In this document: positions 7,467 to 14,609 of the stretch, piece by piece
Layout of the letters: the number at the start of each line of letters is the position of its first letter
Numbering within the stretch: the stretch's first letter is position 1
From: an uncultured Bacteroidaceae bacterium
GTDB taxonomy: Bacteria; Bacteroidota; Bacteroidia; Bacteroidales; Bacteroidaceae
Assembly (NCBI GenBank): GCA_944320965.1
Contig: CALUJO010000016.1
Span: forward strand, 1 to 47,093
Direction of reading: 5' to 3'
DNA: 47,093 bases
Notes under the pieces: generated by a model
What the model saw: only the letters and a program-made list of their open reading frames with translations
What the model was told of the DNA's origin: nothing
The model's database searches: none
Position numbers and translations under genes: made by a program

Positions 7467-8624
7467 ATGGGAAAGAGTATTTTATTTTTATTTATGTTTC
7501 TGATGTCGTCTGCCGGAGTTTTTGCTCAGGGATATTATGATGACATGTATTATACTCCGTCCGCAGAAAAGGAAAAAGTGGAAGAGGTGGTCTCTCTGGA
7601 TTCCGGCAATGATATTTATACAGAGGAATATGATAACAGTGAATACGGTAATGGCGAGATAGTTGCCGGTCGTGATGTAGATGAATATAACAGACGTTAT
7701 GCTCCGGACCCGGTTGCCGAGCCTGTTGATACCGTGGCTCCACGTGTAAAGAAAAGTAATGACAGCTACAGTGAAGAATATTCTGATGAAGGATGGGTAA
7801 ACGGTTTTAACGGTTCACAGTCCGATTATGAATATTCCACAAGGATAATCAGAATGAGTAATCCTTCTCTTGCCATTCATATTTCAAGTCCTTACTATTG
7901 GGATGTGGTTTACGGTTCTTCTTCATTTGACTGGAACGTATATGTTGACGGTAATTATGCTTACGCATTCCCGACTTTCTCTAATCCGATGTGGTGGGAC
8001 TGGAGATACGGTCACTCATATTACGGTTTCTATAACAGATGGTATTATCCTTATTATCCGGGATTATATGCAGGAGGTTATCCGTATTACTGGGGAGGAT
8101 GGCATCATCATCACTATTATCCTTACTATGGCTATGGATGTTATCCTCATTATGGCTATTATCCTCATTACGGATGGCATGGAAGTGCCGGATACTATAA
8201 CGGAAACAAGGTTTACAGAAACAATTACCGTACAGGTAGCAGTGGACGTACAGGTTCTACCGGTAACCGTGTAGGTACAACCACACGACGAAGCAGTAGC
8301 GGTAGTTATAATGGTACTGTGAGACGTTCAAGTATTAATAATTCAGGAACAGTGCGTCGTAGTTCGTCAACTTATGACAGACGCAGCAGCTCTAACAGCA
8401 GTTGGAGCGGATTTGATGACAACAGCAGTTCGTCAAGTTCATTCGACAGCAGCCCGAGACGCAGCAGTTCTACTTATAACAGACGAAGTTCAACGGTTAA
8501 TTCCAGCTTTGACAGTGGAAGCTCAAACCGCAGGTCTTCATACTCAAGTCCTTCAAGGTCCGGTAGCTACAATTCAAGCCGAAGCAGTTATACACCGTCT
8601 TCAAGAAGCGGCTCAAGACGTTAA
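7467..8624 (+). CDS. Exported low-complexity Tyr/His- and Ser/Arg-rich protein
   Basis: A 385-residue protein with a signal peptide (MGKSILFLFMFLMSSAGVFAQ). I chose the ATG at 7467 because the in-frame TTG at 7389 would add 26 residues ahead of an excellent signal peptide. Residues about 25-130 are acidic; 150-185 contain SSPYYWDVVYGSSSFDWNVY; 185-250 are dominated by Tyr, Gly, Trp, His and Pro; the last 130 residues are Ser/Arg repeats around RRSSSTYDRRSS and RRSSSTYNRRSS. No catalytic motif is visible. It precedes an outer-membrane FadL-type gene by only a few bases and is probably co-transcribed, so an envelope role is likely. Similar Tyr-rich, Ser-tailed exported proteins are common and uncharacterised in Bacteroidales. 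Confidence 0.85.
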   Translation: MGKSILFLFMFLMSSAGVFAQGYYDDMYYTPSAEKEKVEEVVSLDSGNDIYTEEYDNSEYGNGEIVAGRDVDEYNRRYAPDPVAEPVDTVAPRVKKSNDSYSEEYSDEGWVNGFNGSQSDYEYSTRIIRMSNPSLAIHISSPYYWDVVYGSSSFDWNVYVDGNYAYAFPTFSNPMWWDWRYGHSYYGFYNRWYYPYYPGLYAGGYPYYWGGWHHHHYYPYYGYGCYPHYGYYPHYGWHGSAGYYNGNKVYRNNYRTGSSGRTGSTGNRVGTTTRRSSSGSYNGTVRRSSINNSGTVRRSSSTYDRRSSSNSSWSGFDDNSSSSSSFDSSPRRSSSTYNRRSSTVNSSFDSGSSNRRSSYSSPSRSGSYNSSRSSYTPSSRSGSRR

Positions 8625-8642
8625 ATTAAAATGTTTGCGATT

Positions 8643-10280
8643 ATGAAAAGAATGATAATATTTGCGCTTTCTGTCTTGCCTTTCGGAATACTTGGGGCTC
8701 AGACAATTTATGAAGCGTCAAACATGCTTGACAAAGACATAAACGGTACTGCACGCTTTGTGGGAATGGGCGGTGCCATGAATGCTTTGGGAGGTGATAT
8801 TTCTGTAATTTCGTCCAATCCTGCCGGTATCGGAATATACAGAAGCAATGATATTTCAATATCAATGGGGCCAAATATCATTAACAGCAAATTTGCGGGA
8901 ACGGAATCAAAGAAGAATATGTTCTCTTTTGACAACTTCGGATTTGTATATACCGGTAATTTGGGAAAGAAAAGCAAATTGCGTTTTGTGAATTTTGCGT
9001 TCAGCTATAATAAGAGAAAGAATTTCAATGCAAGGTATTCCGGTGTATGGAATGACAGACTATCCCAGACAAATCTGTTTGCCGATATGGCATCAAATGG
9101 AACCAATTGGGATGGAAGACCGGGATTTGATACCGACCAGTTTGAAAGTCCGTATGCCTATGTTGATGATTCGCCTTATGTCGGATGGCTGCCTATAATG
9201 GCTTACAATGCTTATCTGATAAATCCTGCATCAGCACCAGATGGTTCTTTCAAAGTTGTATGGAGTGGCTTTGAACGTCAGCAGGATATGACGCACAAAT
9301 ATGAGATTGATCAGGCTGGATGGATAAATGATTATGATTTCAATATGTCTTTCAATGTTGCCGACAATGTTTATCTTGGTGCAACACTAAAGGCTGTTGA
9401 TGTCAAATATTCAATGAGGAGTCTTTATAAGGAGGACTTCTTCTCTACAGATAACGATGGCATGAGAGTTTCTGACGGAGGTTATGATATAAGTAATTTC
9501 TTTTCTACGTCTGGTGCCGGAATAGGTTTTTCTTTGGGAACCATTATACGTCTGACACCGACCTTGCGTTTGGGATTTTCTTTCTCTACACCGACTCTTT
9601 ACATGCTGACCGATTATCAGGAAACTACGTTGGCTTATGATGTTGATGTGCTTAATCCTGAAACCGGAAAGTATGAAAGAAAAGCCGGTTCCGTGTATCC
9701 TGTTGATGCAGACAATGCTCCTATGAGCTATCAGTATAATTACAGAGTTAGAACTCCGTGGAGAATTAATCTGAGTTTGGGAACCACATTGTTCCGTCGT
9801 CTTGCTATTGATGCCGAATATGAATATACAGATGCTTCAAAAAGCCGTATAATGTATGAAGACGGAACAGGTATAGATGTCCTTAACAAGGGTTACAATA
9901 TTAGCGGTACTCTTATGGGCGGTACTTCGCAGGCATTCAAGAAACAGCATACAGCAAGGATAGGAGCTGAATTCCGTGTACTGCCAAGCGTATCTGTCAG
10001 AGCCGGATACAATTATGTAACATCTCTAACAGACGATTCTGCCTTTAAGCTTATGGAATCGGGAAGTGCGAGAGCCGATACTGAATATGTAAATTTAAAG
10101 GACAAGAGTTCATATTCGTTTGGTATAGGGTATGCAAGACGTATGTTCTATGCTGACTTTGCATATCAGATGATAAATTATAATGCGGAATTCTTTGCAT
10201 TCGACAATCTTGATATGAAGGCTATGGACCTTAACACCAAACGTCATCAGATATTGTTTACTTTGGGATTGAGATTTTAG
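8643..10280 (+). CDS. OmpP1/FadL-family outer-membrane protein
   Basis: A 545-residue predicted beta-barrel with signal peptide MKRMIIFALSVLPFGILGAQ. I prefer the ATG at 8643 over the one at 8631 because it begins directly with this signal. The start of the mature protein, with GTARFVGMGGAMNALGGDISVISSNPAGIGIYRS split across residues about 28-60, is the hallmark of the FadL/OmpP1/PorV fold: a hatch segment followed by NPA. Many alternating aromatic/polar strands and a terminal Phe (FTLGLRF) support an outer-membrane barrel. It may carry hydrophobic compounds across the outer membrane. PorV-like roles in type 9 secretion are an alternative that this sequence does not prove. Confidence 0.88.
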   Translation: MKRMIIFALSVLPFGILGAQTIYEASNMLDKDINGTARFVGMGGAMNALGGDISVISSNPAGIGIYRSNDISISMGPNIINSKFAGTESKKNMFSFDNFGFVYTGNLGKKSKLRFVNFAFSYNKRKNFNARYSGVWNDRLSQTNLFADMASNGTNWDGRPGFDTDQFESPYAYVDDSPYVGWLPIMAYNAYLINPASAPDGSFKVVWSGFERQQDMTHKYEIDQAGWINDYDFNMSFNVADNVYLGATLKAVDVKYSMRSLYKEDFFSTDNDGMRVSDGGYDISNFFSTSGAGIGFSLGTIIRLTPTLRLGFSFSTPTLYMLTDYQETTLAYDVDVLNPETGKYERKAGSVYPVDADNAPMSYQYNYRVRTPWRINLSLGTTLFRRLAIDAEYEYTDASKSRIMYEDGTGIDVLNKGYNISGTLMGGTSQAFKKQHTARIGAEFRVLPSVSVRAGYNYVTSLTDDSAFKLMESGSARADTEYVNLKDKSSYSFGIGYARRMFYADFAYQMINYNAEFFAFDNLDMKAMDLNTKRHQILFTLGLRF

Positions 10281-10312
10281 AGCTTTATTCTATAGTTTGA
10301 ATTTTATATCGG

Positions 10313-10357
10313 AGCAGGCAGATTTCATGTAGGAAGTCTGCCTGCTTTTTGTTTTTT
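10313..10357 (+). terminator. Terminator after the FadL-type gene
   Basis: The 10-bp arms AGCAGGCAGA (10313-10322) and TCTGCCTGCT (10337-10346) are followed by TTTTTGTTTTTTT. It lies 33 nt after the stop. Confidence 0.9.
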
Positions 10358-10430
10358 TATGTATGGATATTCTGCTTTTTGTAAATTGATGTTTCAGTCT
10401 TTCGGATACATGCAATTTGGAAAGTTGTAC

Positions 10431-10461
10431 TTTGCCATGCTGTCAATTTATATTATCTTTG
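10431..10461 (+). promoter_or_regulatory. Promoter of the yigZ operon, predicted leaderless
   Basis: TTTG at 10431-10434 and TATCTTTG at 10454-10461 are separated by exactly 19 nt, the canonical Bacteroidota arrangement. The preferred ATG at 10467 lies 5 nt after the -7 element, so the transcript should begin at or next to the start codon. This also argues against the in-frame upstream starts at 10359-10449. Confidence 0.75.
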
Positions 10462-10466
10462 CCGGT

Positions 10467-11084
10467 ATGGAAGAGATAAAGGATACATACAGAACCATAG
10501 AGGATATTTCGGAGGCGGTTTTTACCGAAAAACGCAGCAAGTTCATATCAATAGCTGTTCCGGTAAAGGATGTTGATGAAATTAAACTGTATCTTGAAGA
10601 GTATCAGAAGAAGTATTATGACGCGCGCCATCTGTGTTACGCCTATATGCTTGGATACAAGAGAGAGTTTTTCAGGGCAAATGATAATGGAGAACCGTCG
10701 GGTACGGCAGGAAAACCTATTCTTGGACAGATAAATTCAAATGAGCTTACAGATATACTTATTATGGTTGTTCGCTATTTCGGCGGAATAAAGCTTGGAA
10801 CAAGCGGACTGATTGTTGCCTACAAGCAGGCTGCCGCACTTGCCATAGAAGCTGCAACGGTTATTGAAAAGACTGTTGACGATGATGTCTCGTTCGGTTT
10901 TGAATATCCTTTCCTGAATGATGTGATGCGTATTGTAAAGGAAGAGTCTCCAGCAATAGTCAGTCAGGAATTTGACATGGACTGTCTTATGACATTGCGT
11001 ATAAGACGTTCTCTGATGCCCCGCCTGCGTGAGCGGCTGTCAAAGGTCGAAACTCTCCATTTTATAGAAAAGGATGTTGAATGA
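10467..11084 (+). CDS. YigZ/IMPACT family protein
   Basis: A 205-residue protein of the YigZ/UPF0029 (IMPACT) family. The N-terminal domain shows EKRSKFISIAVPV, then DARHLCYAYMLG and the signature NGEPSGTAGKPILGQI followed by VRYFGGIKLGTSGLIVAY. A smaller C-terminal domain (about 135-205, DUF1949-like) follows. The upstream frame remains open to 10359, but a near-perfect promoter lies inside it and the usual family length is about 200, so the ATG at 10467 is chosen. Family members bind nucleic acid or ribosome-related factors in other organisms; the bacterial role is poorly defined. It heads a run with a small lipoprotein (28 nt later) and an esterase. Confidence 0.9.
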   Translation: MEEIKDTYRTIEDISEAVFTEKRSKFISIAVPVKDVDEIKLYLEEYQKKYYDARHLCYAYMLGYKREFFRANDNGEPSGTAGKPILGQINSNELTDILIMVVRYFGGIKLGTSGLIVAYKQAAALAIEAATVIEKTVDDDVSFGFEYPFLNDVMRIVKEESPAIVSQEFDMDCLMTLRIRRSLMPRLRERLSKVETLHFIEKDVE

Positions 11085-11112
11085 TTTATATAGAAAATTT
11101 AGTCATAGAGCA

Positions 11113-11424
11113 ATGAAACGTTTATTTTCACTACTGATGCTATCGGTTGTACTGCTGGCTTCATGTTCATCAAAAGAAGGGTATATCAAGGAATACAGAG
11201 AATTTGTTTCCGAAGTTAAATCCGCTTATATGGAGTATGGGGATGAACAGTGGGAGGAAGCTGACGAAAAGTTCCGCGAATATTCCGAGGAAATGTATGA
11301 TGATTTCTTTGAAGAACTGAGCGAGGAGGAAATAAGCGAGCTTAATATACTGAGCAGTGTATATCTTGGTCTGAAGGTCTCTGTTGAAGCCGGAAAGAAA
11401 CTTGATGAACTTAAAAACGAATAA
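11113..11424 (+). CDS. Small acidic lipoprotein (DUF6565-like)
   Basis: A 103-residue protein with lipoprotein signal MKRLFSLLMLSVVLLASC (Cys18). The mature part is very acidic and probably all-helical: EYREFVSEVKSAYMEYG, then EEADEKFREYSEEMYDDF, then EEISELNILSSVYLGLK. An in-frame start at 11074 overlaps yigZ, but the signal peptide begins cleanly at 11113. It resembles a Bacteroidales-only helical lipoprotein family (I think DUF6565, unverified). It lies between yigZ and the esterase and is probably co-transcribed. Function unknown. Confidence 0.8.
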   Translation: MKRLFSLLMLSVVLLASCSSKEGYIKEYREFVSEVKSAYMEYGDEQWEEADEKFREYSEEMYDDFFEELSEEEISELNILSSVYLGLKVSVEAGKKLDELKNE

Positions 11425-11435
11425 TATTACTGGTT

Positions 11436-12236
11436 ATGAGTCTTTTTCGTATTATTTTGTTTGTATGTCTTGCTGTATGCAGCATCGTATCAAAGGCAGG
11501 AGTTGTAGATACCATAAATGTATGGAGTCCTTCAATGCAACGTAATGTAAGGACAGTTGTTGTTACTCCCGAAACTCCCGGGAGGTATCCTGTCGTTTAT
11601 CTGCTTCACGGTTACGGAGGCAATCATCAGACGTGGATTAATGTCACAAAACCAGAGTTGCCTGATATGGCCGACAGGAACAACGTGATATTTGTTTGTC
11701 CTGACGGACGTAACTGCTGGTATTTTGATAGTCCTGTTGACAAGTCTGTAAGATATATGACATTTGTAACGCGCGAACTTATTCTTTATATTGACAACCA
11801 TTATTCTACGGTTGCATGCCGTGAGGGCAGGGCAATAACAGGTTTCAGTATGGGAGGACATGGTGCGTTGTGGTGTGCTTTGAACAGTAATATGTATTGT
11901 GCGGCAGGATGCATGAGCGGCGGAGTAAATATTGTTCCTTATCCGGACGGCTGGGAGATAAAGAAAGTTTTGGGAAAGCAGAAGGATAATATGGAAGTGT
12001 GGAAAAAGTCGTCTGTCATCAACAATGCAGAAAAGCTAAAAGGTACCGACCTTATAATAGATTGCGGCATTGACGATTTCTTTTATAATGACAATGTCGC
12101 GCTTCACAACAAGCTGGTTGGATTGGGAATACCTCACGATTTCATAAGCCGCCCCGGAAGACATACCCATAAATACTGGAGCAATTCGCTTGACTATCAG
12201 CTTCTTTTCTTTTGCAAATGTTTTAGCCGTCGCTGA
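11436..12236 (+). CDS. Secreted CE1-like esterase (alpha/beta hydrolase)
   Basis: A 266-residue exported hydrolase with N-terminal signal (about 1-21). It resembles the esterase D / feruloyl and acetyl esterase group: YPVVYLLHGYGG (oxyanion region), the nucleophile Ser138 in GFSMGGHGA, the acid Asp213 or Asp214 in CGIDDFF, and the catalytic His in PGRHTHKYW (243 or 245). Length and motif order match the family. It probably removes acyl or feruloyl groups from sugars or small esters in the periplasm; no polysaccharide-utilisation locus surrounds it, so the substrate is open. It ends the yigZ transcription unit and faces the S41 gene across a strong bidirectional terminator at 12388-12430. Confidence 0.87.
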   Translation: MSLFRIILFVCLAVCSIVSKAGVVDTINVWSPSMQRNVRTVVVTPETPGRYPVVYLLHGYGGNHQTWINVTKPELPDMADRNNVIFVCPDGRNCWYFDSPVDKSVRYMTFVTRELILYIDNHYSTVACREGRAITGFSMGGHGALWCALNSNMYCAAGCMSGGVNIVPYPDGWEIKKVLGKQKDNMEVWKKSSVINNAEKLKGTDLIIDCGIDDFFYNDNVALHNKLVGLGIPHDFISRPGRHTHKYWSNSLDYQLLFFCKCFSRR

Positions 12237-12387
12237 TTCTCGGTTTTTAGGCAGAGAATATGTTTGTCTGTCTTATGACTCATTTGTGGATTTTGCCATG
12301 AGTGGTATTCTTGTGTTCGGAAAAACATGCGGCATTTTTGCCTGAAAACATTAAATGTATTTGCAGAAAACATTGCAAGTTTTATAT

Positions 12388-12430
12388 AAAAACCTCCTAT
12401 GTTTCGGACTGAAACATAGGAGGTTTTTTT
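12388..12430. terminator. Bidirectional terminator, esterase / S41 gene
   Basis: The long perfect arms AACCTCCTATGTTTC (12391-12405) and GAAACATAGGAGGTT (12411-12425) have A-rich and T-rich flanks, so it works in both directions between two convergent genes. Confidence 0.92.
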
Positions 12431-12448
12431 AGCTTTTGCCGGATTGGA

Positions 12449-13747
12449 TTATTGCTCTGGTTCGGTTTCTGTATCCGGATGCAATATTTTTTCAATTGTA
12501 GCTTTCAGCATTATTTCGGCAGTATCGCCTATTGCCTTGAATGTTTCTACAGTATCAACCTTTTCGGTTATCTGAATTTTTGCTGTAACAGGTGAAAAAT
12601 TATTTGTTTCTTCTGCATTTGCCGCATAGCAGGCAACGACCGGATATATTACATATTGCGGATATGTAGGGCATACATATGCTTCTTGAATAATATTTTT
12701 TCCCATGGATGAAGTTCCTGCAGTTATGATTTCCATTTTTTCCGAAAGGCTTCTTATCATTGCTTCGGCTTCCATCGCAGTCTTGTCACTTATTATGAAG
12801 TGTATTTTGTCTTTATTCAGACGGTTTGCAGGATATTTGTTTCCAAAGTATATGATGCTGTCCCTGTCACGATGATTTTCGTTGAATCTTTTGGTAAGAA
12901 GCGCATCGCTTGCAGAGCTTTTGCCGTAAAGCATTGAAGCCAGCTCGGAAATCAGATTCATGTTGCATGAACTGTTGTAACGGAGGTCTATTATTATTTC
13001 TTCGCATGCACTTATTTTTCCTATGGCATCTGATAATTGCTGCGCATATTCATAGCCTGTTGAATTTGGCGCAGTGTTGTTTATCATCATATATCCGATG
13101 TTCTTTCCTTCAATATTGTATATGCTGTCAAAATACAGCGGACTGCATGCCGTAACCTCTGAGGCTTGCAGGTCAATCGTGTCTGTCGGAACCCAGATGT
13201 ATTGTGGCTTTCCGTTTGTTTCGGTTACGCTGTTGTCAATACAGTAGGTTGACAGCTGCAGTTTTCTGCTGCCTCCTTTTTCCAGACTGCTGATGTTGTC
13301 CTGTGTCAGCTTTATTCCGTCAACAGCAGTTATACGGTCTCCGCGCTTCAGGCCGGAACGGAATGCCGGCGAATCCTTGTAAACCATCAGTACTCTTGCA
13401 GCAATAGCTTTTCCTTCAACATTTTCGGTATAGTATTCAAATCCGTAGCTTTCGCCCGAAATACTCAGCCTGTTTGTATTCCCTTCCGTATCTATGAACG
13501 AATAGCTGTCGCTTCTTCCGCCGTTTCCATTTGATGTAAGTACTGTAGGGAAAAATATTTCCGGAACAGCATTGGTCTTGTCTGATGTTTTCATTGAAGT
13601 GTTCCAAAGATATACATCGCTCATCTTTTCGACAATCCATTTGTTCGTATCAGTGCGTGGTCTGTATTCTTCTTCACGATTTTCTCCGCATGAAACTGCT
13701 GTCAGCATTATTGCCAGTATTTGTATTGTATATTTTATTTTATTCAT
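12449..13747 (-). CDS. S41-family lipoprotein, probably catalytically inactive
   Basis: A 432-residue lipoprotein (MNKIKYTIQILAIMLTAVSC, Cys20) with a PDZ domain (about 95-165, with SPAFRSGLKRGDRITAVDG) and a C-terminal-processing-peptidase fold of the S41 family. The start at 13747 is preferred to 13768 because a TATGTTTG promoter lies just upstream. In active members the substrate loop reads DLRYNGGG and the catalytic Ser lies in TASASE. Here these read DLRYNSSC and TAMEAE, placing Met325 where the Ser should be, while the Lys of GK is kept (SMGKN, Lys350). It may bind peptides or act as a scaffold rather than cleave. The reading frame is intact, so it is not a decaying gene. Confidence 0.85.
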   Translation of the reverse strand: MNKIKYTIQILAIMLTAVSCGENREEEYRPRTDTNKWIVEKMSDVYLWNTSMKTSDKTNAVPEIFFPTVLTSNGNGGRSDSYSFIDTEGNTNRLSISGESYGFEYYTENVEGKAIAARVLMVYKDSPAFRSGLKRGDRITAVDGIKLTQDNISSLEKGGSRKLQLSTYCIDNSVTETNGKPQYIWVPTDTIDLQASEVTACSPLYFDSIYNIEGKNIGYMMINNTAPNSTGYEYAQQLSDAIGKISACEEIIIDLRYNSSCNMNLISELASMLYGKSSASDALLTKRFNENHRDRDSIIYFGNKYPANRLNKDKIHFIISDKTAMEAEAMIRSLSEKMEIITAGTSSMGKNIIQEAYVCPTYPQYVIYPVVACYAANAEETNNFSPVTAKIQITEKVDTVETFKAIGDTAEIMLKATIEKILHPDTETEPEQ

Positions 13748-13765
13748 GGATATCTGTTTTGACGA

Positions 13766-13773
13766 CAAACATA
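13766..13773 (-). promoter_or_regulatory. -7 element of the S41-family gene
   Basis: TATGTTTG on the minus strand lies 18 nt before the ATG at 13747, and a TTG lies 21 nt further upstream. It excludes the alternative start at 13768. Confidence 0.55.
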
Positions 13774-13891
13774 CGGAAAATTAACGGCATTTTCCAATAA
13801 AAGCCTAAGAATGTAAAATTGCCTGGTACATTATAGTTGTGTTTTGTCTGAAAAGTGTTAAATTCGCACTATAAGCTTATAATGGAATTTT

Positions 13892-14476
13892 ATGGGAGAA
13901 GAAAAGAAAATACCTGAAACATTTATTGTTGTAGATACTTCATATCTTGATTTTATATCAAATGATGTAAAGCAGAATTTTGAAAGAATTCTTGCGCGTC
14001 CCTTACCGTCTTTTGATCTTGTTGGGCTGTTGACTTGGTTGTCGATGGATGCCGGTGCACAGACTGCAAAAAGCGGCAGTGACGTATTGTTCTTGAGTGA
14101 CTTATCGGATGTGCATATCCGCAATTGTGAACCCGAAAACCTCAAACAGACTCTTGACGGAAAAGCATGTATGACAGAGATTGGCGAGATGACTTTTGCA
14201 TTTTCCAATACTGAAGGCTTTACAACTTTGAAAGATCTGTTTGTTGATACGGTAAATCATTTGTGCAAGATAAAAGGGCTTAAAAGAATAGCGCTTGTAG
14301 CTTCCGATTCGGAATTTGATGAAATGAGTCAGGAACTTTTAAAGAACAAGCCTGAAAATGTGGATGTTGTTATGTTCCGTATGGACAGGAAGGAACCGGC
14401 AGGCTCTATAAGACACGAACTTTTGATATATCCGCTTTTAAAAGCATTTGGTGTAAGAAGTGAAGAATTGGGATAA
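13892..14476 (+). CDS. Conserved hypothetical protein, Bacteroidales-type
   Basis: A 194-residue soluble protein with no signal peptide. The alternation of hydrophobic strands and helices (TFIVVDTSYLDFI near the start, then KRIALVASDSEFDEMSQELL and VDVVMFRMDR later) suggests an alpha/beta Rossmann-like fold. I cannot identify catalytic residues. It may belong to an uncharacterised Bacteroidales family (possibly DUF6621, not checked). It lies between the divergent S41 gene and the M16 peptidase and looks monocistronic. The frame, codon use and clean 5' end support a real gene. Confidence 0.75.
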   Translation: MGEEKKIPETFIVVDTSYLDFISNDVKQNFERILARPLPSFDLVGLLTWLSMDAGAQTAKSGSDVLFLSDLSDVHIRNCEPENLKQTLDGKACMTEIGEMTFAFSNTEGFTTLKDLFVDTVNHLCKIKGLKRIALVASDSEFDEMSQELLKNKPENVDVVMFRMDRKEPAGSIRHELLIYPLLKAFGVRSEELG

Positions 14477-14552
14477 CGGTTCAAAAATATTTAAATTAAC
14501 TAAGTTTTGCATATTATTTCTGAAATTGCGGAGACTATGTGAAACAAAATAT

Positions 14553-14560
14553 TAAATTTG
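14553..14560 (+). promoter_or_regulatory. Putative -7 element of the M16 peptidase gene
   Basis: TAAATTTG matches TAnnTTTG. It precedes the alternative ATG at 14577 by 16 nt and the preferred ATG at 14610 by 49 nt. No -33 element at 19 nt. Confidence 0.45.
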
Positions 14561-14609
14561 TGCCGTTATTTAACACATGGGACTATACAGTAACTTATAT
14601 AAAACATTT

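Noticed and set aside
7870..8646. Alternative plus-strand frames in the Tyr/Ser-rich gene
   Set aside because: They are made by the same simple repeats read in another frame. The main frame has the signal peptide.
14577..14609. N-terminal extension of the M16 peptidase
   Set aside because: The signal peptide begins at 14610; the extra 11 codons carry no useful signal.
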